Source of the DNA: an uncultured Selenomonadales bacterium
GTDB taxonomy: Bacteria; Bacillota_C; Negativicutes; Selenomonadales; Selenomonadaceae
Assembly: GCA_947302675.1 (NCBI GenBank)
Contig: CAMYWI010000121.1
Span: forward strand, 1-5,256
DNA length: 5,256 nt
Reading direction: 5' to 3'
The translations under genes and the position numbers were made by a program. The notes beneath the pieces were generated by a model. That model made no database searches and was not told where the DNA came from. It was given only the letters and a program-made list of their open reading frames with translations. Shown piece by piece: positions 1-5,256 of the stretch (positions are counted from its first letter, which is position 1; each line of letters opens with the position of its first letter).

Positions 1-425
1 GCCGCCAAAAGATTATGCGCGGTCGTCAGCGCGTGAAAGTCGCCCGTGAAGTGCAAGTTAATATCTTCCATAGGGACGACTTGCGCGTAGCCGCCGCCCG
101 CCGCGCCGCCCTTTATCCCAAAACAAGGACCGAGACTCGGCTCGCGCAACGCCACGCAAATTTTTCTGCCCATTTTAGCGAAGGCGTCCGCCAGTCCGAT
201 TGAAGTCGTCGTCTTGCCTTCGCCAGCGGGAGTTGGAGTTATCGCCGTGACCAAAATCAATTTGCCGTCGTGATTTTTCTCAATGCGGCTCCAAACTTCA
301 GGCGCGAGCTTAGCTTTGTACTTCCCGTAAAATTCCAAATCGTCTTCCGTCAAGCCGAGCTTTTGCGCGGCAACGGAAATTTTCTCGACCTGCGCGGCTT
401 GCGCAATCTCAACGTCGCTCAACAT
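1..425 (-). CDS. fhs: Formate-tetrahydrofolate ligase, N-terminal part (3' end cut by window edge)
   Basis: This enzyme (also called formyltetrahydrofolate synthetase) joins formate to tetrahydrofolate using ATP, giving 10-formyl-THF in cytoplasmic one-carbon metabolism and, in acetogens, the methyl branch of the Wood-Ljungdahl pathway. The window holds codons 1-141 of a protein that is usually about 555 residues long. The reading frame is open to the edge. Visible motifs are the P-loop TPAGEGKTT at residues 65-73 and the family signature [11 protein letters not shown] at 103-113, followed by the conserved [18 protein letters not shown] stretch at 115-132. The N-terminus ([11 protein letters not shown], then a [11 protein letters not shown] stretch) is also typical. 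The ATG at 425-423 is chosen because AGGAGG lies 7 bases upstream. The gene follows the TPR gene on the same strand but is separated from it by a terminator and seems to have its own promoter. Identification by motif is near certain; whether the rest of the gene is intact cannot be seen. Confidence 0.97.
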   Translation of the reverse strand, partial: MLSDVEIAQAAQVEKISVAAQKLGLTEDDLEFYGKYKAKLAPEVWSRIEKNHDGKLILVTAITPTPAGEGKTTTSIGLADAFAKMGRKICVALREPSLGPCFGIKGGAAGGGYAQVVPMEDINLHFTGDFHALTTAHNLLA

Positions 426-432
426 AAAATCG

Positions 433-438
433 CCTCCT
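433..438 (-). promoter_or_regulatory. Ribosome binding site of fhs
   Basis: On the minus strand the sequence is AGGAGG, seven bases before the ATG at 425. It is a full match to the anti-Shine-Dalgarno core at good spacing and fixes the fhs start. Confidence 0.9.
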
Positions 439-450
439 AAAATTTTTGTC

Positions 451-479
451 ATGATAGCAAAAAAAATCCTCCGTTGCAA
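451..479 (-). promoter_or_regulatory. Candidate sigma-A-type promoter for fhs, overlapping the upstream terminator
   Basis: Read on the minus strand, TTGCAA (479-474, 4 of 6 matches to TTGACA) is followed after exactly 17 bases by TATCAT (456-451, 5 of 6 matches to TATAAT). The -10 is preceded by TG plus one base (459-457), an extended -10 element. The transcript would start near 444-446, giving a leader of about 20 bases that contains the AGGAGG site. The -35 lies in the loop-side part of the terminator hairpin and the spacer contains its T-run. This is the only place between the terminator and fhs where a promoter fits. It is a sequence match only, with no experimental support. Confidence 0.6.
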
Positions 480-495
480 TTTTCAACAGAGGATT
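459..495 (-). terminator. Intrinsic (Rho-independent) terminator of the kinase/tubulin/TPR operon
   Basis: The arms 495-484 and 476-465 form a 12-pair stem around a 7-base loop (483-477). In minus-strand RNA all pairs are Watson-Crick except one U-G wobble (488 with 472). The 3' arm runs into eight consecutive U residues (466-459). It lies 18 bases after the TPR gene's TAA stop at 516-514. On the plus strand the same hairpin is followed by TTTTTT at 498-503, so it could also stop transcription from the other side, though there the mismatch would be C-A and no plus-strand gene needs it. Confidence 0.88.
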
Positions 496-513
496 AATTT
501 TTTACGTCAATTT

Positions 514-2577
514 TTAATCGAGGTCTTTAGCTTTGGCAAAATCTTTTTTACTCAATTCTTGTCGACACTTGCCGCGCCCCCGATAAGCCGTCGCGTTGTT
601 CGGGTCAAGCTCAATAGCTTTATCATAGCATTCAATCGCTTTATCATAATCCTTGACAAGGAAAAATTCCTCGCCGCGTTTAAGATAATCTTTGACACTC
701 TGACGGCCGTTTAAATATTTGTAAGCGTTTTCTCGATTTCTTTGCGCCAAATTGTGATTCGGATCTAGCTCCAACGCCTTGTCGAAGTCTTTTATTGCCC
801 GCTCATAATTTCTCAAGCCGTCCATGTAAGCCCATCCACGATTGTTGTATGTATCCGCGTTATTCGGATTAAGTGAAATAGCTTTGTCATAATCTTTAAT
901 CGCTTGCTTGGAATTTCCCAGCCGCTTGTAAGCAACACCGCGATTACTGTAATTTTCGGCGTTGTTAGGCTCCAATTTGATGAGCTTATTGAATTCCTCA
1001 ATAACACGTTCGTAATTTTTTAAGTCCCAATAAATCGACGCGCGTGCCACGTAATACGCAGTTTTCTCTGGGAAAAGCTCAGTGAGTTTATCATAGTCGG
1101 CAAGAGCGCGGTCGTAATCTTCCAATTTTTCATAAAGAGAGGCACGTTCCAGATAATATTCGATGTCATCAGGTTTAAGTTCGATAAGTTTTGTGTAATC
1201 GTCAATGGCGAGTTTGTAATCGTTCAAATCCAGCCGATAAATACGTGAACGCATTCTATATAAAATGGCGTTATCGGGCTTGAGTTCAATAGCTTTGGTC
1301 AGGTCGTCAACGGCGCGATTGTAATCTTTCAACTTCATGTAGACAGAGGCGCGTCTGAAGTAACTATGCTCATCATTTGGAAAGTGTTGAATTATTTTTG
1401 TATACTCTTCAAGAAGATGATCATATCTGTTTGGCTCTTCACTGTACTCAGCAAGTTCTTTATAAATCTCGGCTTTCTCCAGGTAGTTATGGAGTTCATC
1501 GGGTTTTAATTCAATTACTTTGTCGTAATCGGCAAGGGCGCGGTCATATTCTTTCCACGCCTTATAAAATTTGCCGCGACCTTCGTAATACCAAGCGTCG
1601 TCCGGCTCAAGCTCAATCGCTTTGTTGTAATCGTCGACAGCTTGATCATAATTTTTCATCTCACTGTAAATATCGGCGCGACATTTATAAGCCAAAGCAT
1701 TATCGGGAGCGCACGCAATCATTTTGTTATAACATTCCAACGCGAGAGCGAGATTTTTTACATGGTATTCGTAAATCGAGCCAAGATAAAAATAAGCGTC
1801 GTCATCTTTGGGATTTAGCTCGGCGGCTCTTTTTAAATCTTGAATTGCCGCGTCATAATTTTCTAATTCCTTGTAAGATTTGCCGCGTTGAAGGTATGCA
1901 TCGGAAAGATTGGGATTTAGTTCGATTGCTTCAGTGAAGAATCTAATTGCATCCTCGCAATTTCTTTGGTAGTAAAGATTCTTGCCTTCCGCAAACTTCT
2001 CATTAGCCAAAAATTCTTTGTCGAGTTGTATTAGTTGAGCGGCGAGCTTGTCTTTCTCTGCTTGAGTCGTCGCCGCCTTGTATTTTTCTTTCAACTCGGT
2101 AACTTGCGCGTCGTTCTTGGCAAGCGCGTTTTGCAAGTCTTCATTCTGTCGGACGATTGAAATTTGCTCTTTTTTATCGCGCTTGATAAAGTCGTAAATG
2201 CCGTCGGGGTCGATTTTAGCTTTGAGCGTGGCGGTATAGATAATGCCCGCCTCGCCTTTGACTTCAAACGGCTCCGCCTTAACTTCCACGTCGAACACGT
2301 TAATGATATTGTTTGTGACGGCGGAAATTTCTTCGGCAGTCAGCTCAGAGTTCACCGATTTAGAAAAGTTCGTGAGGTAAACGCCGGCTTTTTTCTGCGC
2401 GTCGCGAGCGGCGCGTTGTTTGGCACGTTGCTTGGCGATGTCGTGATTTTCAAAGTCGCTCATTATGTATTGCCCCGTGCCGTCGAAAACTTCAACAGCC
2501 GCTACGACGATAGTTGCCATCAAAAAATTCATGACGATTAGCAGAGCCGTTAAAGCTCGTCGAAATATCTTCCACAT
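514..2577 (-). CDS. Exported or membrane-anchored TPR-repeat protein with FlgT_N/LPP20-like N-terminal domain
   Basis: The product is 687 residues. Residues 1-27 form a signal peptide or anchor: a basic start (KIFRR), a hydrophobic core and a small-residue VVAA stretch suitable for signal peptidase. Residues 28-127 resemble the FlgT N-terminal/LPP20-type domain of envelope proteins, with the typical AKQRAKQRAARDAQKKAG helix and a later TATLKAKID strand. Residues 132-190 are a charged, probably coiled-coil segment. Residues 190-687 hold about 13 TPR units with consensus like YDKAIELDPNN. TPR arrays bind proteins, so this is probably an extracytoplasmic scaffold; its partner is unknown. The ATG at 2577 is preferred over an in-frame TTG at 2598 because GGAGG lies 7 bases before it and the hydrophobic signal begins there; the TTG has no useful Shine-Dalgarno sequence and overlaps the previous stop. 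It is the last gene of the operon, 17 bases after the tubulin-like gene. The FlgT_N call is by eye and moderate; the TPR call is firm. Confidence 0.93.
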   Translation of the reverse strand: MWKIFRRALTALLIVMNFLMATIVVAAVEVFDGTGQYIMSDFENHDIAKQRAKQRAARDAQKKAGVYLTNFSKSVNSELTAEEISAVTNNIINVFDVEVKAEPFEVKGEAGIIYTATLKAKIDPDGIYDFIKRDKKEQISIVRQNEDLQNALAKNDAQVTELKEKYKAATTQAEKDKLAAQLIQLDKEFLANEKFAEGKNLYYQRNCEDAIRFFTEAIELNPNLSDAYLQRGKSYKELENYDAAIQDLKRAAELNPKDDDAYFYLGSIYEYHVKNLALALECYNKMIACAPDNALAYKCRADIYSEMKNYDQAVDDYNKAIELEPDDAWYYEGRGKFYKAWKEYDRALADYDKVIELKPDELHNYLEKAEIYKELAEYSEEPNRYDHLLEEYTKIIQHFPNDEHSYFRRASVYMKLKDYNRAVDDLTKAIELKPDNAILYRMRSRIYRLDLNDYKLAIDDYTKLIELKPDDIEYYLERASLYEKLEDYDRALADYDKLTELFPEKTAYYVARASIYWDLKNYERVIEEFNKLIKLEPNNAENYSNRGVAYKRLGNSKQAIKDYDKAISLNPNNADTYNNRGWAYMDGLRNYERAIKDFDKALELDPNHNLAQRNRENAYKYLNGRQSVKDYLKRGEEFFLVKDYDKAIECYDKAIELDPNNATAYRGRGKCRQELSKKDFAKAKDLD
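517..2010 (-). repeat. TPR array within the last operon gene (about 13 units)
   Basis: In residues of the 687-residue protein the units are 190-223, 224-257, 258-292, 293-326, 327-360, 361-401, 402-435, 436-470, 471-504, 505-538, 539-572, 573-607 and 631-660, then a partial unit at 661-687. Most are 34 or 35 residues and end in a PN or PD turn. The sixth has about 7 extra residues (around EYSEEPNRYDH), and a degenerate 23-residue linker (608-630) separates units 12 and 13. Many units share ALADYDK, AIDDYTK or AIKDYDK in the second helix. The repeats are diverged at the DNA level, so this is an old array rather than a recent expansion. Confidence 0.9.
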
Positions 2578-2584
2578 AAAATCG

Positions 2585-2589
2585 CCTCC
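2585..2589 (-). promoter_or_regulatory. Ribosome binding site of the TPR gene
   Basis: GGAGG on the minus strand, seven bases before the ATG at 2577 and lying within the 17-base gap after the tubulin-like gene's stop. It decides the start in favour of 2577 over the upstream TTG at 2598. Confidence 0.85.
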
Positions 2590-2594
2590 AAAAT

Positions 2595-3980
2595 TCAAAC
2601 TTCACAGCAATCATACAGCCGCCGCAAAAATTTTCCAAAGCCCTTGACCGTCGAATCAAGCTTGAACGGCTCCGCCAGCCGATAAAATATTTCGTGCAAC
2701 GTCAGCGCGGTCTTGTTGCCGTCGAGTGCCGCGAATAATTTTTTATCGACCAGCCGCGCGGGATTCGCCTCGAACAGCGCGGGATTTATCAGAAAGACTT
2801 CGCGCCCACTCAGCGTTTCAATCTGCTTAAGCCACGCCGCGAACGCCTCCGCATAAAAGTTGAAGTTCACGACTTCGGGAGCCGTCACGTCCACGCCGTC
2901 TAAAAAGTCCACGAACCAAGGATGCTTGTACGCCTTCGCGTTGCCCGAAACTAAATCCGCCAACACCGGCTTAATCAAATGCACGTAGGCAAAAATGAAT
3001 CGCGCGAACTGAACAAAGCGTTCGCCCTGCGCGGGGAAGTCGCTCCAAGAAAATTTATCGCGCTCGTGGTGGCAAATGTACTTGAAAACTTTTGGCGACT
3101 TAATCGGACGCGAATAAAAATCCGCCGCCGCCAACGCACAATACAACTCGACAATGTGCGCCTCGTTGCGCTGATTCGCCGAGCCAACCGAAAATTCTTT
3201 GACCGCCGTCATCACCGAATCGCCCACAAAATACGTCGCGTCAAATAAATTCTCGCGCTCTGAATAATATTTCAACGCCGCCTTTGTATTCGGCAAAAAG
3301 TTCTCGCTCCGTGCAAAGAGTTCGTCCTTAATGTCCGTCGGCGTGAAGCTGAAGTACGGCAGAATCAACACGCCGCCGATTGAAACTCTATCCGCGTAGT
3401 CGGCAAGATTATTCCTCAACAGTCGCGCAATCGTCGGCAAGCCCGCCGCCCCCGTCCCGCCGAAGACCGAACCCGCCAAGAAAATTTTAACCGTCTCGCC
3501 CTCGCCGATAGTCTTCTCAATCTGCGCGGTCAACTTCGAGCCGTCATCAAACTTTTTTGCCAAGACCGCCGCGCCAATCGACGGGTGCCCGCGAAAGCCT
3601 TCATTGAGCGTCGTCTCGCGCTCCTTCTTAGTATAAAGCACTTCGTAGAGCTTGCCGACCGGCAAATTGTTATGATGATAAAATTCGGTCAAGTCGTCAA
3701 GCGTCTTGTCGTGCCCCGTCGGATTGAACGGGAACGGGCGCACGATTGCAATTTTATTTTTGAAAAGCGTCGTGTCGTTGCCGACGTGAAAATTTTGGAA
3801 GACGTTAAAGTTGTTGAGCGCGGTCGCGGTACGTTCCAAGTTGCCGTTGCCGACGTCGGGATCAATCGCCGCAATATGGAGCCGCTCGTTTTCGGGCAAA
3901 AGCCCCGCAATGCAAATGTGCGTCAAACTCTCCATGACCTTCGCGCCCGTGCCGCCAATCGATATAAAGTAGAAACTCAT
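2595..3980 (-). CDS. Tubulin/FtsZ-like GTPase family protein (Tubulin_2 type)
   Basis: The product is a 461-residue, probably cytoplasmic protein. It begins with a Rossmann-type strand and glycine loop, SIGGTGAK at 7-14, followed by an AAIDPD stretch at 37-42 as expected after a second strand. A second glycine loop, SVFGGTGAAG at 171-180, follows the hydrophobic strand KIFLAG and matches the tubulin signature loop (GGGTGSG in FtsZ). The segment LPNTKAALKYYSE at 229-241 is in the right region for the guanine-contacting helix. These features match the bacterial tubulin-like (Tubulin_2) family rather than cell-division FtsZ. I could not find a clear T7 synergy loop (NxDxxD), so GTP hydrolysis on assembly is uncertain. 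It starts with ATG overlapping the membrane-protein stop (ATGA) and has GGAGGAG just upstream. Family members have been proposed to act in membrane remodelling; the specific role here is unknown. Confidence 0.85.
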   Translation of the reverse strand: MSFYFISIGGTGAKVMESLTHICIAGLLPENERLHIAAIDPDVGNGNLERTATALNNFNVFQNFHVGNDTTLFKNKIAIVRPFPFNPTGHDKTLDDLTEFYHHNNLPVGKLYEVLYTKKERETTLNEGFRGHPSIGAAVLAKKFDDGSKLTAQIEKTIGEGETVKIFLAGSVFGGTGAAGLPTIARLLRNNLADYADRVSIGGVLILPYFSFTPTDIKDELFARSENFLPNTKAALKYYSERENLFDATYFVGDSVMTAVKEFSVGSANQRNEAHIVELYCALAAADFYSRPIKSPKVFKYICHHERDKFSWSDFPAQGERFVQFARFIFAYVHLIKPVLADLVSGNAKAYKHPWFVDFLDGVDVTAPEVVNFNFYAEAFAAWLKQIETLSGREVFLINPALFEANPARLVDKKLFAALDGNKTALTLHEIFYRLAEPFKLDSTVKGFGKFLRRLYDCCEV

Positions 3981-4465
3981 AATCTCCTCCCGAAGAGTTG
4001 TGCGCCAAGCGGCGTGTACTTGAACGAGAGCGGCGTTGTGAAAATCGTCAGCAACCAGTAGCCGACGCCGCTAAAGATTGCCGCGAACAGCCCGAAAATT
4101 ATTCCGTTGAGTTTGATTCCGAGTAGCGGCGCGTAAAAGTGCGGGACGCCTAAACTTATCGCCAGCGACGCCATTAACAGAGCCGCCCAGAAAATTCTCT
4201 TGCCCGCTCTCGGAACTTCGTCGACTTCTAAGAAAAACCTCGCCGCAAGGAACCAGCTCAACGCGCAAAGTCCGTTCGCCAAGCCCGTCGCCCGCGTCAA
4301 GACAAAATATTTCTCCAGCCAGCGCGAATAATTCATGTTGTCCGACGCCGTCGCCAGTGAGTGCCCCGTCACGTTCGCGCCGAGATAATACGCCGCCGCC
4401 GCGCAGATTATTGTTGTCGCCACGATTAGAAAAATTTTTACAACCGTCCGCGTCGTTCGAGTCAT
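3977..4465 (-). CDS. Small four-helix integral membrane protein, unknown function
   Basis: I do not recognise this 162-residue protein. Hydrophobic segments lie at about 9-28, 57-78, 89-107 and 120-142. Basic residues in the N-terminus (RTTRTVVK), in the loop between helices 2 and 3 (RAGKR) and at the C-terminus (GRRL) predict that both ends face the cytoplasm. The largest outside loop is about 29-56, polar with a YSRWLEKYF segment. The C-terminal tail (about 143-162, LSFKYTPLGAQLFG) is cytoplasmic and could contact another protein. The gene overlaps both neighbours by 4 bases in ATGA junctions (4465-4462 and 3980-3977), so its synthesis is likely coupled to the YrbL-like and tubulin-like proteins. 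The start has only a poor Shine-Dalgarno match, consistent with coupling. A membrane anchor or receptor for the tubulin-like protein is a reasonable inference from context, not shown by sequence. Confidence 0.88.
   Translation of the reverse strand: MTRTTRTVVKIFLIVATTIICAAAAYYLGANVTGHSLATASDNMNYSRWLEKYFVLTRATGLANGLCALSWFLAARFFLEVDEVPRAGKRIFWAALLMASLAISLGVPHFYAPLLGIKLNGIIFGLFAAIFSGVGYWLLTIFTTPLSFKYTPLGAQLFGRRL
3984..3990 (-). promoter_or_regulatory. Ribosome binding site of the tubulin-like gene, inside the preceding gene
   Basis: GGAGGAG on the minus strand, a few bases before the ATG at 3980. It is encoded within the last codons (G-R-R) of the membrane-protein gene, so translation of the two genes is likely linked. 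Confidence 0.85.
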
Positions 4466-5070
4466 ACCTCAGCCAACTTTCTCAAGAATTCTTCCGAAAA
4501 AATTTCGCCGTAATCCGAGCGCATGAGGTCAACGAACCTCCCCCAATATTTTTTTGCCCGCTTGAGCGCGAAGTAGTCAAAGTAATACGGGAGCGGCACG
4601 AAAGTCGCAATGCCGATATTGTCAATGATTCGCACGCGTCGTTCGGTCGGCGACGTTCTTTGAACAAGGTAGTTATCGGGGTCGACGCCCGCCAACAGAA
4701 ATCTCTCGTCAAAGTAAGTCTTCTTGAAGTCGAACAAAAGTTTTTCGGTCGCGGGCAAAAGTTTTCTATCCGCAACGGTGTCATCAAGGACGTTGAGCAT
4801 CGTTTGAGAAATTTTGCCGTCGAAGTCAAGGACGCGCTCGAAGAGATAGCCCTTGCCCTTTGAAGTCTCAACTTCGCCAAAATATTTCGTGATGAGCGTC
4901 ATTGAATATGCACGGTCGCCGAGTGCCTTGCGATAGCGCGACTCCTTGATAAAGTCGGGGTCGTCAGGCGTGTGGAGAATCTTCACGCACAAATTTTTAT
5001 CGGTCGGGTGGGCGTAAACCGTCTTGTGGTTGCCCACGCCCAAATACAAATCGTCAGTCAAAGTAATCAT
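4462..5070 (-). CDS. YrbL-family protein with protein-kinase-like fold
   Basis: The product is 202 residues, close in length to E. coli YrbL (PhoP regulatory network protein). The same blocks are present: LGVGNHKTVYAHP at 10-22 in place of a glycine-rich loop, CVKIL at 28-32 with K30 as the likely ATP-binding lysine, an E43 candidate helix-C glutamate, FGEVETSKGKGYLFERV at 64-80, DPDNYLV at 130-136 in place of the catalytic loop, and DNIG at 150-153 in place of DFG, followed by a PLPYYF stretch. N133 and D150 would bind metal. Aligned to HRDxKPxN, the catalytic Asp is G128 and the Lys is D130, so activity as an ordinary kinase is doubtful; E. coli YrbL, as I recall it, also lacks that Asp. 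The ATG at 5070 is chosen because GAGGT lies 6 bases upstream and YrbL homology starts there; the longer in-frame opening to 5244 is the wrong frame of the preceding gene. No signal peptide. The substrate is unknown. Confidence 0.9.
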   Translation of the reverse strand: MITLTDDLYLGVGNHKTVYAHPTDKNLCVKILHTPDDPDFIKESRYRKALGDRAYSMTLITKYFGEVETSKGKGYLFERVLDFDGKISQTMLNVLDDTVADRKLLPATEKLLFDFKKTYFDERFLLAGVDPDNYLVQRTSPTERRVRIIDNIGIATFVPLPYYFDYFALKRAKKYWGRFVDLMRSDYGEIFSEEFLRKLAEV

Positions 5071-5071
5071 G

Positions 5072-5256
5072 TCAATACCTCGTTTTCGGAGCCTCGTCGC
5101 GCGTCGGCTCATTAAAAGCTTCGTCGACTTCGGGAATTGTTCGCCGCTCAATTTGCGGCTCGTCATAACTTCTGCGGTCGGTTGAAGTCGTGCGGTCATC
5201 ATCATAACTTCTGCGGTCGGTTGAAGTCGTGCGGTCATCATCATAACTTCTGCGGT
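5072..5256 (-). CDS. C-terminal tail of an upstream gene (5' end outside window), repeat-bearing and hydrophilic
   Basis: This frame is open from the right edge to a TGA at 5074-5072, one base before the YrbL-like ATG, and gives the last 60 residues of a protein whose body is not in the window. The tail is strongly hydrophilic: two perfect copies of RRSYDDDRTTSTD, a partial third (RRSYD), then a non-repeated end containing EPQIERRTIPEVDEAFNEP and closing with KTRY. It has no hydrophobic stretch and looks intrinsically disordered. I chose this frame over the alternative (MMMTARLQPTAEV repeats) because its stop abuts the next gene in the tight style of the other junctions, the alternative runs straight into the YrbL-like coding region, and the third frame has a TGA in each unit. 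The protein is the upstream member of this operon; its function cannot be told from here. Confidence 0.75.
   Translation of the reverse strand, partial: RRSYDDDRTTSTDRRSYDDDRTTSTDRRSYDEPQIERRTIPEVDEAFNEPTRDEAPKTRY
5077..5081 (-). promoter_or_regulatory. Ribosome binding site of the YrbL-like gene
   Basis: GAGGT on the minus strand, six bases before the ATG at 5070 and overlapping the last codons of the preceding gene. It supports the short start. Confidence 0.7.
5163..5256 (-). repeat. Perfect 39-bp tandem repeat, about 2.4 copies, continuing past the window edge
   Basis: Copies occupy 5163-5201, 5202-5240 and 5241-5256 (partial) and are identical base for base. The period of 39 is a multiple of three, so in the minus-strand coding frame each copy gives 13 residues, RRSYDDDRTTSTD. 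Each unit contains the short sequence GACCGCA twice. Perfect identity indicates recent expansion or active slippage, and copy number could vary between strains. Confidence 0.95.

Noticed and set aside
1377..1937. 186-residue plus-strand open frame
   Set aside because: It lies wholly opposite the TPR array, is a by-product of the repeat codon pattern, and has no recognisable domain or ribosome binding site.
2164..2541. 125-residue plus-strand open frame
   Set aside because: It is antisense to the FlgT_N-like domain of the TPR gene and has no independent support.
2578..2598. TTG start at 2598 for the TPR protein
   Set aside because: The added residues are just the translated Shine-Dalgarno region. 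The ATG at 2577 has GGAGG at the right distance and begins the signal sequence.
2595..3980. Cell-division ftsZ
   Set aside because: The glycine loops differ from the FtsZ consensus (GGTGAAG instead of GGGTGTG), there is no C-terminal FtsA/ZipA-binding peptide visible, and no ftsA or mur genes are near.
3585..4061. 158-residue plus-strand open frame
   Set aside because: It is antisense to the tubulin-like gene and the end of the membrane-protein gene, basic and low in recognisable structure; the minus-strand genes have clear motifs and coupled junctions.
4357..4863. 168-residue plus-strand open frame
   Set aside because: It is antisense across the junction of the membrane-protein and YrbL-like genes; the Ser/Arg/Pro-rich start is typical of a shadow frame.
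5071..5244. N-terminal extension of the YrbL-like protein with MMMTARLQPTAEV repeats
   Set aside because: It is the wrong frame of the upstream gene's tandem repeat, open only because 39 is a multiple of three. YrbL similarity and the GAGGT site place the start at 5070.
5163..5256. CRISPR array or iteron-type replication origin
   Set aside because: The copies are directly abutting with no spacers, in phase with a coding frame, and without AT-rich or DnaA-box sequence nearby.

Overview
The window looks bacterial and compactly organised. Every gene I can support is on the minus strand. Shine-Dalgarno sequences are strong (AGGAGG, GGAGG, GGAGGAG), there is a textbook intrinsic terminator, and the fhs gene is of the kind common in anaerobes. 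I read this as an anaerobic member of the Bacillota. Negativicutes is my best guess, from the overall look of the proteins and moderate base composition, but this is not proven by the window.

Reading in the direction of transcription (high to low coordinates), the layout is as follows. (1) 5256-5072 is the 3' end of a gene that starts outside the window; its C-terminal tail is hydrophilic and carries a perfect 39-bp (13-residue) tandem repeat. (2) 5070-4462 encodes a small YrbL-family protein with a protein-kinase-like fold. (3) 4465-3977 encodes an unrecognised four-helix membrane protein. (4) 3980-2595 encodes a divergent tubulin/FtsZ-like GTPase of the Tubulin_2 type. (5) 2577-514 encodes an exported or membrane-anchored protein with a FlgT_N/LPP20-like domain, a coiled coil and about 13 TPR units. 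(6) An intrinsic terminator at 495-459 ends this operon. (7) A promoter that overlaps the terminator appears to drive fhs (formate-tetrahydrofolate ligase), which begins at 425 and runs off the window's left edge.

Genes 1 to 5 are joined by 4-base ATGA overlaps or gaps of 1 to 17 bases, with no internal terminator or clear internal promoter, so they are almost certainly one transcript and translationally coupled. The combination of kinase-fold protein, small polytopic membrane protein, tubulin-like GTPase and extracytoplasmic TPR scaffold suggests a multi-part system linking a cytoplasmic cytoskeletal GTPase to the envelope. Its function is not known from the sequence. Comparative work has linked one FtsZ-like family to a proposed membrane-remodelling system, which fits, but this cassette is not identical to it. 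fhs is an ordinary one-carbon metabolism gene and seems to be a separate transcription unit.

Apart from these genes there are no gaps over 300 bases. The only notable intergenic stretch (426-513) holds the terminator, the candidate promoter and the fhs ribosome binding site. I saw no RNA gene, CRISPR array, insertion sequence or attachment site.
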